From positions 3,162,001 through 3,226,000 of the forward strand of contig NZ_CP054931.1 in assembly GCF_013364355.1 (NCBI RefSeq): a DNA stretch of 64,000 nt, given 5' to 3'. Under the pieces are notes generated by a model that did no database searches, was not told the origin of the DNA, and was given only the letters and a program-made list of their open reading frames with translations. Made by a program: the position numbers and the translations under genes. Of this stretch, positions 53,187 to 62,058 are shown piece by piece. Positions within the stretch are counted from its first letter, which is position 1. Each line of letters starts with the position of its first letter. The stretch is from Stenotrophomonas sp. NA06056 (lineage in GTDB: Bacteria > Pseudomonadota > Gammaproteobacteria > Xanthomonadales > Xanthomonadaceae).

Positions 53187-54212
53187 ATGACCGAACCCGC
53201 CTCTGACCCCAAGCGCAGCGCACAGCGCCTGCAGTGGGCCCGTACCCAGCTCGACGATGGCGACGCCGTGGTCGAACGCGCCTCGGTCGACGCCGGCATG
53301 CGCAGCTACTGGCGCACCACCAGCCAGCGCGGCAGCCACATCGTGATGGACGCCCCGCCGGGGCTGGAAGATCCCACGCCGTGGCTGCGCATGCGCGGCC
53401 TGCTGCACGATCACGGCCTGCGCGTGCCCGCGCTGCTTGCCCAGGACCTCGACGCCGGCTTCCTGCTGCTGGAAGACCTGGGCGGCCCGACGCTGGCGAA
53501 GATCCTCGACGAACGCAATGCCGACGAGTGGTTCAGCCGCTCCATCGAACAACTGCTGCGTCTGCAGGCCATCCCGGTGCCCGCCGATTTCGGCCACTTC
53601 GGCGAAGCGCTGCTGCAGCGTGACGCCGGCCTGTTCGATGAGTGGTTCCTGCAACGCCATCTTGGCCTTGAGCTGGACTGCGGCGAGATCGAAGGCCTGC
53701 AGCTGGTCCACCGCCGGTTGATGGACAACGCGCTGGGCCAGGCCCAGCTGATGACCCACCGCGATTACATGCCGCGCAACCTGATGCCGGTGGACGGCGG
53801 CCCGGCCGTGCTGGATTTCCAGGACCTGGTGCGTGGCCCGATTGCCTACGACGCGGTGAGTCTGTTCAAGGATGCTTTCCTGAGTTGGCCACTGCAGCGC
53901 GTGGACGACTGGCTGGCGCAGTATCACCAGCGCGCACGCGACGCTGGCCTGCCGGTACCCGACCGTGCCACCTTCCTGCGCGATGCCGACTGGATGGGCA
54001 TCCAGCGCCACGTGAAGATCCTTGGCCTGTTCTGCCGCCTGCGCTACCGCGACAACAAGGGCCATTACCTGGACGACGCACCGCGCTTCATCGCCTACCT
54101 GGATGAAGTGCTGCCGCGCTACCGCGAGCTGGCGCCACTGCAGCAGCTGCTGGACATGCGGATCAAACCGGCATTGGCCGAGCTGGCCGCGCCGATGCGC
54201 GTGCTGCGCTGA
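53187..54212 (+). CDS. amgK: MurNAc/GlcNAc anomeric kinase AmgK
   Basis: 341-residue aminoglycoside-phosphotransferase-fold kinase. Brenner motif MTHRDYMPRNLM (catalytic Asp193, Asn198) and metal-binding LDFQDLVRGPIAYD. Followed 11 bp later by murU, the pairing diagnostic of AmgK, which phosphorylates MurNAc at C1 in the peptidoglycan recycling route that bypasses MurA. Length and context fit; start at ATG 53187. Confidence 0.92.
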   Translation: MTEPASDPKRSAQRLQWARTQLDDGDAVVERASVDAGMRSYWRTTSQRGSHIVMDAPPGLEDPTPWLRMRGLLHDHGLRVPALLAQDLDAGFLLLEDLGGPTLAKILDERNADEWFSRSIEQLLRLQAIPVPADFGHFGEALLQRDAGLFDEWFLQRHLGLELDCGEIEGLQLVHRRLMDNALGQAQLMTHRDYMPRNLMPVDGGPAVLDFQDLVRGPIAYDAVSLFKDAFLSWPLQRVDDWLAQYHQRARDAGLPVPDRATFLRDADWMGIQRHVKILGLFCRLRYRDNKGHYLDDAPRFIAYLDEVLPRYRELAPLQQLLDMRIKPALAELAAPMRVLR

Positions 54213-54223
54213 AGGCCACATCG

Positions 54224-54934
54224 ATGAAGGCACTGATTTTCGCCGCCGGCCTGGGCGAGCGCATGCGTCCACTCACCCTGCACACGCCCAAGCCGCTGCT
54301 GGAAGTGGCCGACAAGCCCCTGATCGTGTGGCACCTGGAGCGGCTGGCTGCGTTCGGCATCCGCGACGTGGTGATCAACACTGCATGGCTCGCAGAGCAG
54401 TTCCCGGCCACATTGGGCGAAGGCAGCCAGTGGGGCCTGCACCTGCATTTCATGCACGAAGGCGATACCCCGCTGGAAACCGGCGGCGGCATCCTCAATG
54501 CATTGCCGTTGCTGGGTGACGATCCGTTCCTGGTGGTGAACGGCGATATCTGGACCGATTTCGATTTTGCCACGCTGCCGCGTGAGCCGGCTGGCGAGGC
54601 GCACCTGGTGCTGGTCGACAACCCGGCGCAGCACCCCAACGGCGACTACCGGTTGGATGCCCAGGGCGTGCTGCACCACGACCGCGAAGGCCCTTGCCTG
54701 ACCTACGCGGGCATCGGCGTTTATCGTCCGTCGATCGTTGCCGATTGGCGCGCGGTGATCGGTGATGCGCCAGGCAGCGAGCGTGTGCCACCGAAGTTCT
54801 CGGTGGTGCCGCTGCAGAAGCATTTCATGGCGCAGGGATTGATGACGGGGCAGCACCATCGTGGGCGATGGACCGATGTGGGTACCGTGGATCGCCTGCG
54901 CGCGCTGGATGTTGAGTTGGCGGCGAACGGCTGA
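54224..54934 (+). CDS. murU: N-acetylmuramate alpha-1-phosphate uridylyltransferase MurU
   Basis: 236-residue nucleotidyltransferase. N-terminal AAGLGERMRPLTLHTPKPLLEVADKP signature region, metal Asp in VVNGDIWTDFDF, and RWTDVGTVDRL at the end. Makes UDP-MurNAc from MurNAc-1-P and UTP, the second step after AmgK. The recycled product feeds the Mur ligases, which include MurD2 in this organism. Confidence 0.93.
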   Translation: MKALIFAAGLGERMRPLTLHTPKPLLEVADKPLIVWHLERLAAFGIRDVVINTAWLAEQFPATLGEGSQWGLHLHFMHEGDTPLETGGGILNALPLLGDDPFLVVNGDIWTDFDFATLPREPAGEAHLVLVDNPAQHPNGDYRLDAQGVLHHDREGPCLTYAGIGVYRPSIVADWRAVIGDAPGSERVPPKFSVVPLQKHFMAQGLMTGQHHRGRWTDVGTVDRLRALDVELAANG

Positions 54935-54980
54935 GCCCCTCGTGGTTGGACGCCTTCAGAGCAGAAGCCTTGCTTGGCCG

Positions 54981-55074
54981 GGCGGGATGGGTTCGCGGGG
55001 GACGCCGTGAACCCATCCATGGGGGCTTGGCCGCGGCATCCATGCCGCGGACACCCCCGCGAACCCACCCCGCC
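54981..55074. repeat. Long-stem repeat element, copy 1
   Basis: Arms at 54981-55000 and 55055-55074 (GGCGGG.TGGGTTCGCGGGG) pair in 19 of 20 positions around a 54-base core that itself holds CCGCGGCATCCATGCCGCGG, an inner hairpin. The core is the reverse complement of that in the element at 55331-55426, with only a few changes. No coding frame supported. Confidence 0.75.
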
Positions 55075-55157
55075 CAGCCTTTGACAGTTTCCGTGTGCGT
55101 CCAGCCACGGAAAAAGAAAGTAAAGCAAAAGCGGGTCGCTTCGCTGCGCTTGCTCTG

Positions 55158-55274
55158 GTGACGACCAACGGTCGTCACCCACCACAAGCGGAGCAGGTCA
55201 GATTCAAGGTAATTCTTCCCCGGAAAGTCTCATCCACGCATGGCGTGGATCTACGTGTCGACCAAGGTCGACAC
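55158..55274. repeat. Three SMAG-like palindromes between the long-stem elements
   Basis: GTGACGACCAACGGTCGTCAC (55158-55178), ATCCACGCATGGCGTGGATCTAC (55232-55254) and GTGTCGACCAAGGTCGACAC (55255-55274). The first and third belong to the GACCAA.GGTC class, the second to the ATCCACGC class. Confidence 0.75.
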
Positions 55275-55330
55275 CCACCAACAGCAGTGCAGAACGCCGT
55301 CCCGACAGATCGCGGGAACCTGTCGAAGGC

Positions 55331-55426
55331 GGGGCGCTGTGGGTTTGCGGGGTGTGAGCCGCATGGATGCGGCGACCAAGCCCCCATGGACGGGTTCACG
55401 GCGTCCCCGCAAACCCACAGCGCCCC
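55331..55426. repeat. Long-stem repeat element, copy 2 (inverted)
   Basis: Arms at 55331-55352 and 55405-55426 (GGGGCGCTGTGGG, then TTTGCGGGG) are perfectly complementary over 22 bp. The core contains CCGCATGGATGCGG and AAGCCCCCATGGACGG and matches copy 1 in reverse orientation, although the outer arms have diverged with both sides compensating. The murU-hda gap (54935-55518) holds only these repeats. Confidence 0.75.
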
Positions 55427-55518
55427 GCCATCCCACGGATAGCCCGCTTTTGACGTTGACGTTGACGTTGCTCTGGCTTCGGCGGGTGCAGGGCGCAGCC
55501 CTGCCGGACAACACCCCC

Positions 55519-56229
55519 TCAGTACCGAGGACGGCCTTCTTCCAGTACCTGGCGCAGGAACGGCACGGTGATCCGCCGCTTCGCCGCCAGCGATTCGCGA
55601 TCAAGCCAGTCCAGCAGCGTAATCAACCCACCCAGCTCGCGGCCGGTGTGCGAAAGCAGCCACTCGATGGCGGCCTCGTCGATCGCCAACCCCCGACGCA
55701 GCGCGCGCTCGCGCAGCACCGCCGCGCGTCCTTCCTCGTCCAGCGGCTGCAGCAGCACCCGTACGCATTGGCCCAGGCGCGAACGCAGGTCTGGCAGCAC
55801 CAGACCCAGTTCGCCGGGCGACTTCTGTGCGGTATACAACACCGTGACGTCGGCAGCGCGCGCGCGGTTGTGGAAATCGAACAGCGCAATCTCGTCCTCG
55901 CGGTTGCCCGCCACCGCATCCAATCCATCCAGCGCCACCAGCTCGCGCTGCTCCAGCCCTTCCAGCGCCACCCGCACCCGGCCGACCACGCTGGCCAACG
56001 GCACATAGGTCGGCAGGCGCCCGGCCTGCTCGGCACTGGAACACATCGCCAGTGCCTGATGGGTCTTGCCGGTGCCGGCCGCACCTTCCAGGTAGATCCA
56101 GTCATGGCTGGCCCCTACCGCGATGGCACGCAGCTGCGCCAGCGCGCCATCCGGCGCGCCGATGAAGCTCTCCAGACGCTGGTCCCGCGGGTAATGCAGG
56201 GCCAGCGGAAGTTGCGGCACACCAATCAC
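55519..56229 (-). CDS. hda: DnaA regulatory inactivator Hda
   Basis: 236-residue AAA+ protein that, with the sliding clamp, promotes hydrolysis of ATP by DnaA. QLPLALHYP at the N-terminus matches the clamp-binding QL(S/P)L element. Walker A GAAGTGKTH near residue 50, Walker B LVALDGLDAV. The start is GTG 56229, overlapping the stop of the upstream transporter gene by four bases, so translation is coupled. Length is normal. Confidence 0.9.
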   Translation of the reverse strand: MIGVPQLPLALHYPRDQRLESFIGAPDGALAQLRAIAVGASHDWIYLEGAAGTGKTHQALAMCSSAEQAGRLPTYVPLASVVGRVRVALEGLEQRELVALDGLDAVAGNREDEIALFDFHNRARAADVTVLYTAQKSPGELGLVLPDLRSRLGQCVRVLLQPLDEEGRAAVLRERALRRGLAIDEAAIEWLLSHTGRELGGLITLLDWLDRESLAAKRRITVPFLRQVLEEGRPRY

Positions 56230-57398
56230 TTCAGTTCCGGACCCTTGTCATTGCCAGGCACGATGATATGGGGCTGGTCGATCACGCCATCAAGCACGAT
56301 CGCGGGCTTCTCGCCGGCATACAGCTCACTCTGCCGGTAGCGCTGGTGCGCATAGCGCAACAGGACATTGGTCACCGCCGCCACCGGCAACGCCAGCAGC
56401 ATGCCGAGGAAACCGAACAACTGGCCACCGGCCATCACCGCGAAAATCACCGCCACCGGGTGCAGGCCGATCTTGTCACCGACGATGCGCGGGGTCAGCA
56501 CGTAGCTCTCCAGCAGCTGGCCAACGGTGAACACCACGCCCACCAGGATCAGCAGCTTCAGGTCGAACCCCTGCGCCTGCACCAGCGCGGCCACGATCGC
56601 CATCAGGATGCCGGTGGTCGCGCCCAGGTAGGGAATGAAGCTGATCAGGCCCGCGATCAGGCCGATCAACAGGCCCAGCTTGAGCCCGACCAGCGACAGG
56701 CCACCGGCGTAGATCACGCCCAGCGCCAGCATCACCAGGAACTGCCCGCGGATGAACGCACCGAGCACTTCGTTCGATTCACGCGCCAGCGCGGTGATCG
56801 TGCCGATCTGGTTGCGCGGAATCACCGACGCCACGCGTTCGACCAGCTTGTCCCAGTCACGCAGGAAGTAGAACGCCAGGATCGGCAGCAGCAACAGGTT
56901 GACCACCCAGGTGACCACCGTGAAGCCCGAACGCGACACGTAGCCCATGAAGGTCGTTGCGAACCCGCCGGCCTGCTGCCAATGGCTGCGTACCCACTCG
57001 ATCAGGCGATCCGGGTCCATCCACTGCATGACTTCCAGCCCGGTCTTCTGCTCGAACCAGGGAATCCCCTTCTCCATCAGCCAGGCCTGTGCCTGCGGCG
57101 CCACTGCGATCAAGGTGGTGATCTGGCGCTCGATCATCGGCACCAGCACCAGCAGCAGCGCGACGATCACCAGCACCATCGCCACGAACACCAGCACCAC
57201 ACCGGTCATGCGCGAGCGGCCGGTGGCCTCGATGCGGTCCACCAGCGGATCGCCCAGCCAGGCCAGCGCCAACGCCAGCACGAACGGGGTCAGGATCGGC
57301 GCCAGCAGCCAGACGATCCAGCCGATCAGGCCCGCCAGCAGGATGTACTTCAGCCGACGCAGGAACTGTGCGATTTCCGCTTCCGGGGACAGGATCAT
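56226..57398 (-). CDS. AI-2E family transporter / PerM-like permease
   Basis: 390 residues, about eight TM helices with the AI-2E family pattern: YILLAGLIGWIVWLLAPILTPFVLALALAWL, a periplasmic amphipathic part, LPILAFYFLRDWDKL, and the late GLIAGLISFIPYLGATTG plus PRIVGDKIGLHPVAVIF. Transported substrate unknown. Sits between DUF2066 and hda with four-base overlaps at both ends, a conserved gammaproteobacterial order. Confidence 0.9.
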   Translation of the reverse strand: MILSPEAEIAQFLRRLKYILLAGLIGWIVWLLAPILTPFVLALALAWLGDPLVDRIEATGRSRMTGVVLVFVAMVLVIVALLLVLVPMIERQITTLIAVAPQAQAWLMEKGIPWFEQKTGLEVMQWMDPDRLIEWVRSHWQQAGGFATTFMGYVSRSGFTVVTWVVNLLLLPILAFYFLRDWDKLVERVASVIPRNQIGTITALARESNEVLGAFIRGQFLVMLALGVIYAGGLSLVGLKLGLLIGLIAGLISFIPYLGATTGILMAIVAALVQAQGFDLKLLILVGVVFTVGQLLESYVLTPRIVGDKIGLHPVAVIFAVMAGGQLFGFLGMLLALPVAAVTNVLLRYAHQRYRQSELYAGEKPAIVLDGVIDQPHIIVPGNDKGPELK

Positions 57399-58534
57399 CG
57401 CAGACGGTACTCGTTGCTGACCGGCGCCGGTGCCGGCGCACCGGTCGTATCGTCGATCGGCGTCGGCAAGGCCGGCAGAGTCGCCGACGGCACCAGCACG
57501 CCGTTGTCGCCGAGCATGCGGTTGAAACCGGCAAGGCCGGTGGTCATTTCCAGATTCAGCTCCAGATGGTCGGCGGTCGCGCGCAGCGGGGTGACGTTGC
57601 GCACCACCGCCACTTCACGCAGGCCGGCGGCCAGGCGCAGGTATTCGTCGGCGCTGTTGATGCCGGTCACCACCACGCGGTAGGTGCCCGCCTGGCCAGT
57701 GGCCGCACCGGCCTTGGCGTAACGCTTGACCAGCGCGTCGGCAGCGCCATCGGCACCGGCGGCCATCGCGCGCATGGCGTTGGCGTCCTTGCTGGTCCAC
57801 TTGTTCAGTTCACGGCCGTTGTCGACGAACACCCAGTCCGCCTGCCAGCCGCCATTGGCGCGGTAGAGCTTGCCGATCAGCTGCATCGGCGGCGAATAGC
57901 GCGACGAGGCACGGGCGACGGCGGCGCTGTCCTGGCGCCAGATGGCACCGGCAAGCGCCTGCTCGGCGGCGCCACCACTGGGCAGGCCCAGCTTGTAGCC
58001 ACGCTCGATGGCCCGGCTCAGCAACGGCCGCGCGGCATTGGCCTGCTGCACGCTGACCAGACGCGGACCGCTGCCATCATCGACGGCCAGCCACAGCACC
58101 GGCTTCGGTCGGGGCTGCGGCCACAGCGGCAGGCCCAGGGCCGACACCAGCCCGTCCACGTCATCCTCGCGGAAACGGGCAACCAGCAGGGTACGGAAGC
58201 TCGGCGCACCACTGGCGCCCACGCTCTGGTCCTGCTTGTAGTCGTAGCTGGCCACATAGTCCTTGGCATTGCGCAACGCCTGCGCCACGCCAGGGCGCGA
58301 CATGACGCTGCGATCGCCGGACAATTTGCCAAGTACCACGCTCAACGCGCGGGCAAGTGCACCGTTGCGGTCAGCCTCGGCTTGGCTGTTGACGGGCACT
58401 TCGGCCTCGTACGCACCACTGGCAGTGGCAACATCCCCCTCGGTTCGCATGCCGCTCTGGGCCATCGTGGCCACCGGCAGGCACAGCGCAAGGAGCAGGG
58501 TCAAAAACAGGCTGCGGCGCATCAGGACATCCAT
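57395..58534 (-). CDS. DUF2066 exported protein
   Basis: 379 residues. Signal peptide [21 protein letters not shown] if read from the in-frame ATG at 58522, four residues longer from 58534. The DUF2066 body has [48 protein letters not shown] and [20 protein letters not shown]. Periplasmic; function unknown. Divergent from purM, first of a three-gene coupled set with the permease and hda. Confidence 0.87.
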   Translation of the reverse strand: MDVLMRRSLFLTLLLALCLPVATMAQSGMRTEGDVATASGAYEAEVPVNSQAEADRNGALARALSVVLGKLSGDRSVMSRPGVAQALRNAKDYVASYDYKQDQSVGASGAPSFRTLLVARFREDDVDGLVSALGLPLWPQPRPKPVLWLAVDDGSGPRLVSVQQANAARPLLSRAIERGYKLGLPSGGAAEQALAGAIWRQDSAAVARASSRYSPPMQLIGKLYRANGGWQADWVFVDNGRELNKWTSKDANAMRAMAAGADGAADALVKRYAKAGAATGQAGTYRVVVTGINSADEYLRLAAGLREVAVVRNVTPLRATADHLELNLEMTTGLAGFNRMLGDNGVLVPSATLPALPTPIDDTTGAPAPAPVSNEYRLR

Positions 58535-58596
58535 TGGCTCGACGTATCCGGGGGGAATTGTTGCCCGAATACGGCCTTTGCGCCAATGCGGCCTGT

Positions 58597-58602
58597 TAAA
58601 AT
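58597..58602 (+). promoter_or_regulatory. Possible -10 box of purM
   Basis: TAAAAT lies 32 bp before the purM start in the 100-bp divergent gap with the DUF2066 gene. No good -35 match; no clear PurR-type palindrome seen. Confidence 0.35.
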
Positions 58603-58634
58603 CGGCGATTCAACCCCTGCCAGCGCCGACGCCC

Positions 58635-59693
58635 GTGACCAACAGCCCGTCTTCCGCCCCTTCCCCCCTCACCTACCGTGACGCGGGTGTCGACATCGAC
58701 GCCGGCAACGAGCTGGTCGAGCGGATCAAGCCCCTGGTCAAGCGCAGCTTCCGTCCGGAAGTGATGGGCGGCCTGGGCGGCTTCGGCGCCCTGTTCGACC
58801 TGTCCAACAAGTACCGCGAGCCGGTGCTGGTATCGGGCACCGACGGCGTCGGCACCAAGCTGAAGCTGGCCCACCAGCTGAACCGCCACGATACGATCGG
58901 CATCGATCTGGTCGCCATGTGCGTGAACGACGTGCTGGTGCAGGGCGCCGAGCCGCTGTTCTTCCTGGACTACTTCGCCACCGGCAAGCTGGACATCGAC
59001 ACCGCCGCGGCCGTCGTGGGCGGCATCGCCAATGGCTGCACCGAGGCAGGCTGCGCGCTGATCGGCGGCGAAACCGCCGAGATGCCCGACATGTACGCAC
59101 CGGGTGAGTACGATCTGGCCGGCTTCACCGTCGCTGCCGTCGAAAAGAGCGAGCTGAAGGACGGCGCCCATGTCGCCGCAGGCGACGTGCTGATCGGCAT
59201 CGCCTCCTCCGGCCCGCACTCCAACGGCTATTCGCTGGTGCGTCGCATCTACGACCGCGCCGGCCGCCCGGCCGAGCTGGAGCTGGAAGGCGGGGTCAAG
59301 CTGGTCGATGCACTGATGGCGCCGACCCGCCTGTACGTCAAGCCGATCCTGTCGCTGCTGAAGTCGCACGGCGAGGCCATTCACGGCATGGCCCACATCA
59401 CCGGTGGTGGCCTGACCGAGAACATCATCCGCGTGGTGCCCGAAGGCCTCGGCCTGGATATCCAGGCCTCGTCGTGGACCCTGCCGCCGGTGTTCCAGTG
59501 GCTGCAGAAGGAAGGCGCGGTGGCCGACAGTGAAATGTGGCGCACCTTCAACTGCGGCATCGGCTTCGTGCTGATCGTCGCCCCGGACCAGCTTGAGGCC
59601 GTATCTGCTGCGGTCAAGGCGCAGGGCCTGGAGCACTGGACGATCGGCCAGGTGGTCACCGCCCAGGGCGGCGAACGCGTCCACATCGCCTGA
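58635..59693 (+). CDS. purM: Phosphoribosylformylglycinamidine cyclo-ligase
   Basis: 352-residue AIR synthetase, fifth step of purine synthesis. Motifs: [64 protein letters not shown] and [15 protein letters not shown] 58635 is the start ([25 protein letters not shown]). Usually next to purN; here three membrane-protein genes come between. Confidence 0.96.
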   Translation: MTNSPSSAPSPLTYRDAGVDIDAGNELVERIKPLVKRSFRPEVMGGLGGFGALFDLSNKYREPVLVSGTDGVGTKLKLAHQLNRHDTIGIDLVAMCVNDVLVQGAEPLFFLDYFATGKLDIDTAAAVVGGIANGCTEAGCALIGGETAEMPDMYAPGEYDLAGFTVAAVEKSELKDGAHVAAGDVLIGIASSGPHSNGYSLVRRIYDRAGRPAELELEGGVKLVDALMAPTRLYVKPILSLLKSHGEAIHGMAHITGGGLTENIIRVVPEGLGLDIQASSWTLPPVFQWLQKEGAVADSEMWRTFNCGIGFVLIVAPDQLEAVSAAVKAQGLEHWTIGQVVTAQGGERVHIA

Positions 59694-59715
59694 TCCACTG
59701 GACAAAGGAACCCGC

Positions 59716-60213
59716 ATGGACGCCCCTCCTCCCTTGTCGACGCCGCCGGCTCCGCCGGTGCTGCCGCCGAACCCGGCCCTGCCGGTGTTCGGCCCGCAGG
59801 ACGCCGCCCAACTGCGCCAGCTGGCGATCGGCCACTACGTGGTCGCGGGCCTGATGGCGGTGTTCTCGCTGATCTTCATCGTGCACATCGTGCTGGGCAT
59901 CGCCATGCTGTCCGGCTCGCTGCCGATGAAGTCCGGCGGTGAGCCGTCTTCGCCGGAAGAACAGCAGTTCGTCGGCTGGCTGTTCACCGTGATGGGTTTC
60001 TGCATCGTGCTCGGCGGGCTGACCCTGGCAGGGTTTGTCGCCTATGCCGGCCGCTGCCTGGCGCAGCAGCGCCGCTACCTGCTGTGCCTGATCGTGGCAG
60101 GGCTGTCCTGCCTGTTCACTCCCATCGGCACCATCCTCGGCGTGTTCTCCCTGGTCGTGCTGCTGCGCCCGCATGTGAAGTCCGCGTTTGCGGGCCAGGC
60201 GGACGTGGCATGA
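59716..60213 (+). CDS. Hypothetical membrane protein in purM-purN operon
   Basis: 165 residues. Proline-rich N-terminus (PPPLSTPPAPPVLPPNPALP), then about four hydrophobic segments: YVVAGLMAVFSLIFIVHIVLGIAML, FVGWLFTVMGFCIVLGGLTLAGFVAYAG, and LLCLIVAGLSCLFTPIGTILGVFSLVVLL, the last long enough to cross twice. It resembles small DUF4870-like membrane proteins only loosely. AAAGGA precedes ATG 59716. Its stop overlaps the next start (ATGA). Confidence 0.8.
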   Translation: MDAPPPLSTPPAPPVLPPNPALPVFGPQDAAQLRQLAIGHYVVAGLMAVFSLIFIVHIVLGIAMLSGSLPMKSGGEPSSPEEQQFVGWLFTVMGFCIVLGGLTLAGFVAYAGRCLAQQRRYLLCLIVAGLSCLFTPIGTILGVFSLVVLLRPHVKSAFAGQADVA

Positions 60214-60632
60214 GCGATGGACTGAACCCACCGCCACTGCCCAGGCAGACCCTGGCCGACCTGCAGACCGCCAGCCACCTGCACAACCTGAAGATCCTGT
60301 TCTACGCACTGGCCGGCTTCCATTGGCTGGCCGCGCTGATGTTCCTCGGTTTTGTCGGCATCGTCGCCTTCGAACGTGGCGTGGATGACGGTGCCGTGCT
60401 GGCGATGGTGTACGGCGCGGTGTCACTGCTGGCCATCGGCCTGGGCTTCCTGCAGTTGCACACCGCGCGGCTGCTTGGCCAGCGCAGCAACCTGGCCTGG
60501 TGCCGTGGCGCGGCCTGGGTGGCGGTGATGGCCGGCCCGCTGGGCATGGCCCTGACCGCCTACGCGGTGTATTTCCTGCGCAAGCCGGAGATCGCCGCAC
60601 TGTTCGACCGCGGCGACCACGTCAGCGTCTGA
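60210..60632 (+). CDS. Hypothetical membrane protein in purM-purN operon
   Basis: 140 residues, about three TM helices (ILFYALAGFHWLAALMFLGFVGIVAF, AVLAMVYGAVSLLAIGLGFLQL, GAAWVAVMAGPLGMALTAYAVYFL). The opening with TLADLQTASHLHNLKILFY and closing FLRKPEIAALF are of the same general layout as the preceding protein. No family recognised. Overlaps the previous gene by four bases. Confidence 0.8.
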   Translation: MSDGLNPPPLPRQTLADLQTASHLHNLKILFYALAGFHWLAALMFLGFVGIVAFERGVDDGAVLAMVYGAVSLLAIGLGFLQLHTARLLGQRSNLAWCRGAAWVAVMAGPLGMALTAYAVYFLRKPEIAALFDRGDHVSV

Positions 60633-60675
60633 GCTGGCAGGCGCATGTTCCGTCCTTTCTGCTGATCGCTCCGAC

Positions 60676-61338
60676 ATGTCCACGCCCGCTGCCCCCACCC
60701 TCGCCCGCAACCGCACCACCCACTCGCTGTCGGGACCGAAGAAGGTCGCGCTGGCCGCGGTGCTGGGCATATTCGCGGCCACCTGGATCCATCCGCTGTG
60801 GCCGCTTGAACAGACCCTGCACAGCTCGCTGACCGTGATCGGACTGCTGGCCCTGTGGTGGGGGGATCGGCGCTGGCAGCTGGGCAATGGTGCGTTCATC
60901 GCGATCTGCGGCTTCATCGCGATCCACTGCGTGGTCGCGCGCTGGCTGTATTCCAACGTGCCCTATGACGCCTGGCTGCAGTCGCTGTTCGGATGGTCGC
61001 CGGATGCAGCCTTTGGCTGGCAACGCAACCACTTCGACCGCCTGATCCACTTCCTCTATGGCGTCTGCTTCACCCCGGCGTTGCTGCAGTTGGCGCGACA
61101 TTCCTGGCCTGCGCTGCGCATCGGCCAGGCATTCACCCTGGCAGTGATGGCGGTGATGTGTTCCAGCCTGGTGTATGAGTGGCTGGAATGGGGCATCGCC
61201 CTTGCCCTGTCGCCGGAAGCCGCCGAGGCCTACAACGGACAGCAGGGCGACATGTGGGACGCGCACGCGGACATGCTGCTGGCGACCCTGGGCAGCCTGT
61301 TGCTGTGGCCGCTGGTGCGCCGGAGCGTGGTGCGATGA
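60676..61338 (+). CDS. DUF2238 (YjdF-like) membrane protein
   Basis: 220 residues with about five or six TM helices. FGWQRNHFDRLIHFLYG and YEWLEWGIALALSPEAAEAYNGQQGD with WDAHADMLLATLGSLL are the DUF2238 core. Conserved Asp/His/Glu in these segments would face the membrane, but function is unknown. Its stop overlaps the purN ATG (ATGA). Confidence 0.87.
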   Translation: MSTPAAPTLARNRTTHSLSGPKKVALAAVLGIFAATWIHPLWPLEQTLHSSLTVIGLLALWWGDRRWQLGNGAFIAICGFIAIHCVVARWLYSNVPYDAWLQSLFGWSPDAAFGWQRNHFDRLIHFLYGVCFTPALLQLARHSWPALRIGQAFTLAVMAVMCSSLVYEWLEWGIALALSPEAAEAYNGQQGDMWDAHADMLLATLGSLLLWPLVRRSVVR

Positions 61339-61991
61339 GCATCCGCCGAATCGCCGTGCTGGCATCCGGGCGCGGCAGCAACCTGCAGGCCATTGTTGAC
61401 GCCATCACGGCAGGGCGGCTGCAGGCCGAAATTGTCGGCGTGTTCTCCGACCGCCCCGATGCGACCGCATTGGAGCGGGTGGCAGCGGATCGACGCTGGG
61501 CGCATGCGCCGAAGGAATTCAGCGACCGCGCCGCCTACGAGCAGGCGCTGGGTGATGCGCTGGCAGCGTCCGCTCCGGACTGGATCATCTGCGCCGGTTA
61601 CATGCGCATCCTCGGCGCCGATTTCGTGCAGCGGTTCAATGGCCGCCTGGTCAACATCCATCCCTCGCTGCTGCCGCTGCACAAGGGCCTGCACACCCAT
61701 GCACGGGCACTTGAGGCGGGCGACAGCGAGCACGGCGCCAGCGTCCACCTGGTGGTGCCGGAACTGGATGCCGGTGCGGTGCTGGCGCAGGCACGGGTTC
61801 CGGTGCTTGCCGGCGATGATGCGCAGACCTTGGCCGAACGCGTGCTTGCGGTGGAGCATCCGCTGCTGATCGCGACCCTGGAGCTGCTCTGTGCGGGCCG
61901 CCTGGCTGAACGGGAAGGCCAGCCGACATTCGACGGTCACCCCCTGTTTAACCCCTTGGCTCTAGATTCCGCCGGGAACCTGAACCGGTAA
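61335..61991 (+). CDS. purN: Phosphoribosylglycinamide formyltransferase
   Basis: 218-residue GAR transformylase using 10-formyl-THF, third step of purine synthesis. ASGRGSNLQAI phosphate loop, catalytic Asn/His in RLVNIHPSLLP, and the Asp in VVPELDAGAVLAQ. HKGLHTHARAL aligns with the family's KGL(x)T region. Length is normal. A GCCCCGC / GCGGGGC hairpin (62005-62023) follows without a T-run. Confidence 0.95.
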   Translation: MSIRRIAVLASGRGSNLQAIVDAITAGRLQAEIVGVFSDRPDATALERVAADRRWAHAPKEFSDRAAYEQALGDALAASAPDWIICAGYMRILGADFVQRFNGRLVNIHPSLLPLHKGLHTHARALEAGDSEHGASVHLVVPELDAGAVLAQARVPVLAGDDAQTLAERVLAVEHPLLIATLELLCAGRLAEREGQPTFDGHPLFNPLALDSAGNLNR

Positions 61992-62058
61992 CGCCCGTGC
62001 ACACGCCCCGCTGACTGCGGGGCTGGCATCCTGCTCCCTCCTGCGGTTCCTGTCGGCC

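Noticed and set aside
55158..55274. Possible lambda-type attachment site or integron recombination site
   Set aside because: The palindromes belong to the genome-wide SMAG-like class and there is no integrase or cassette nearby.
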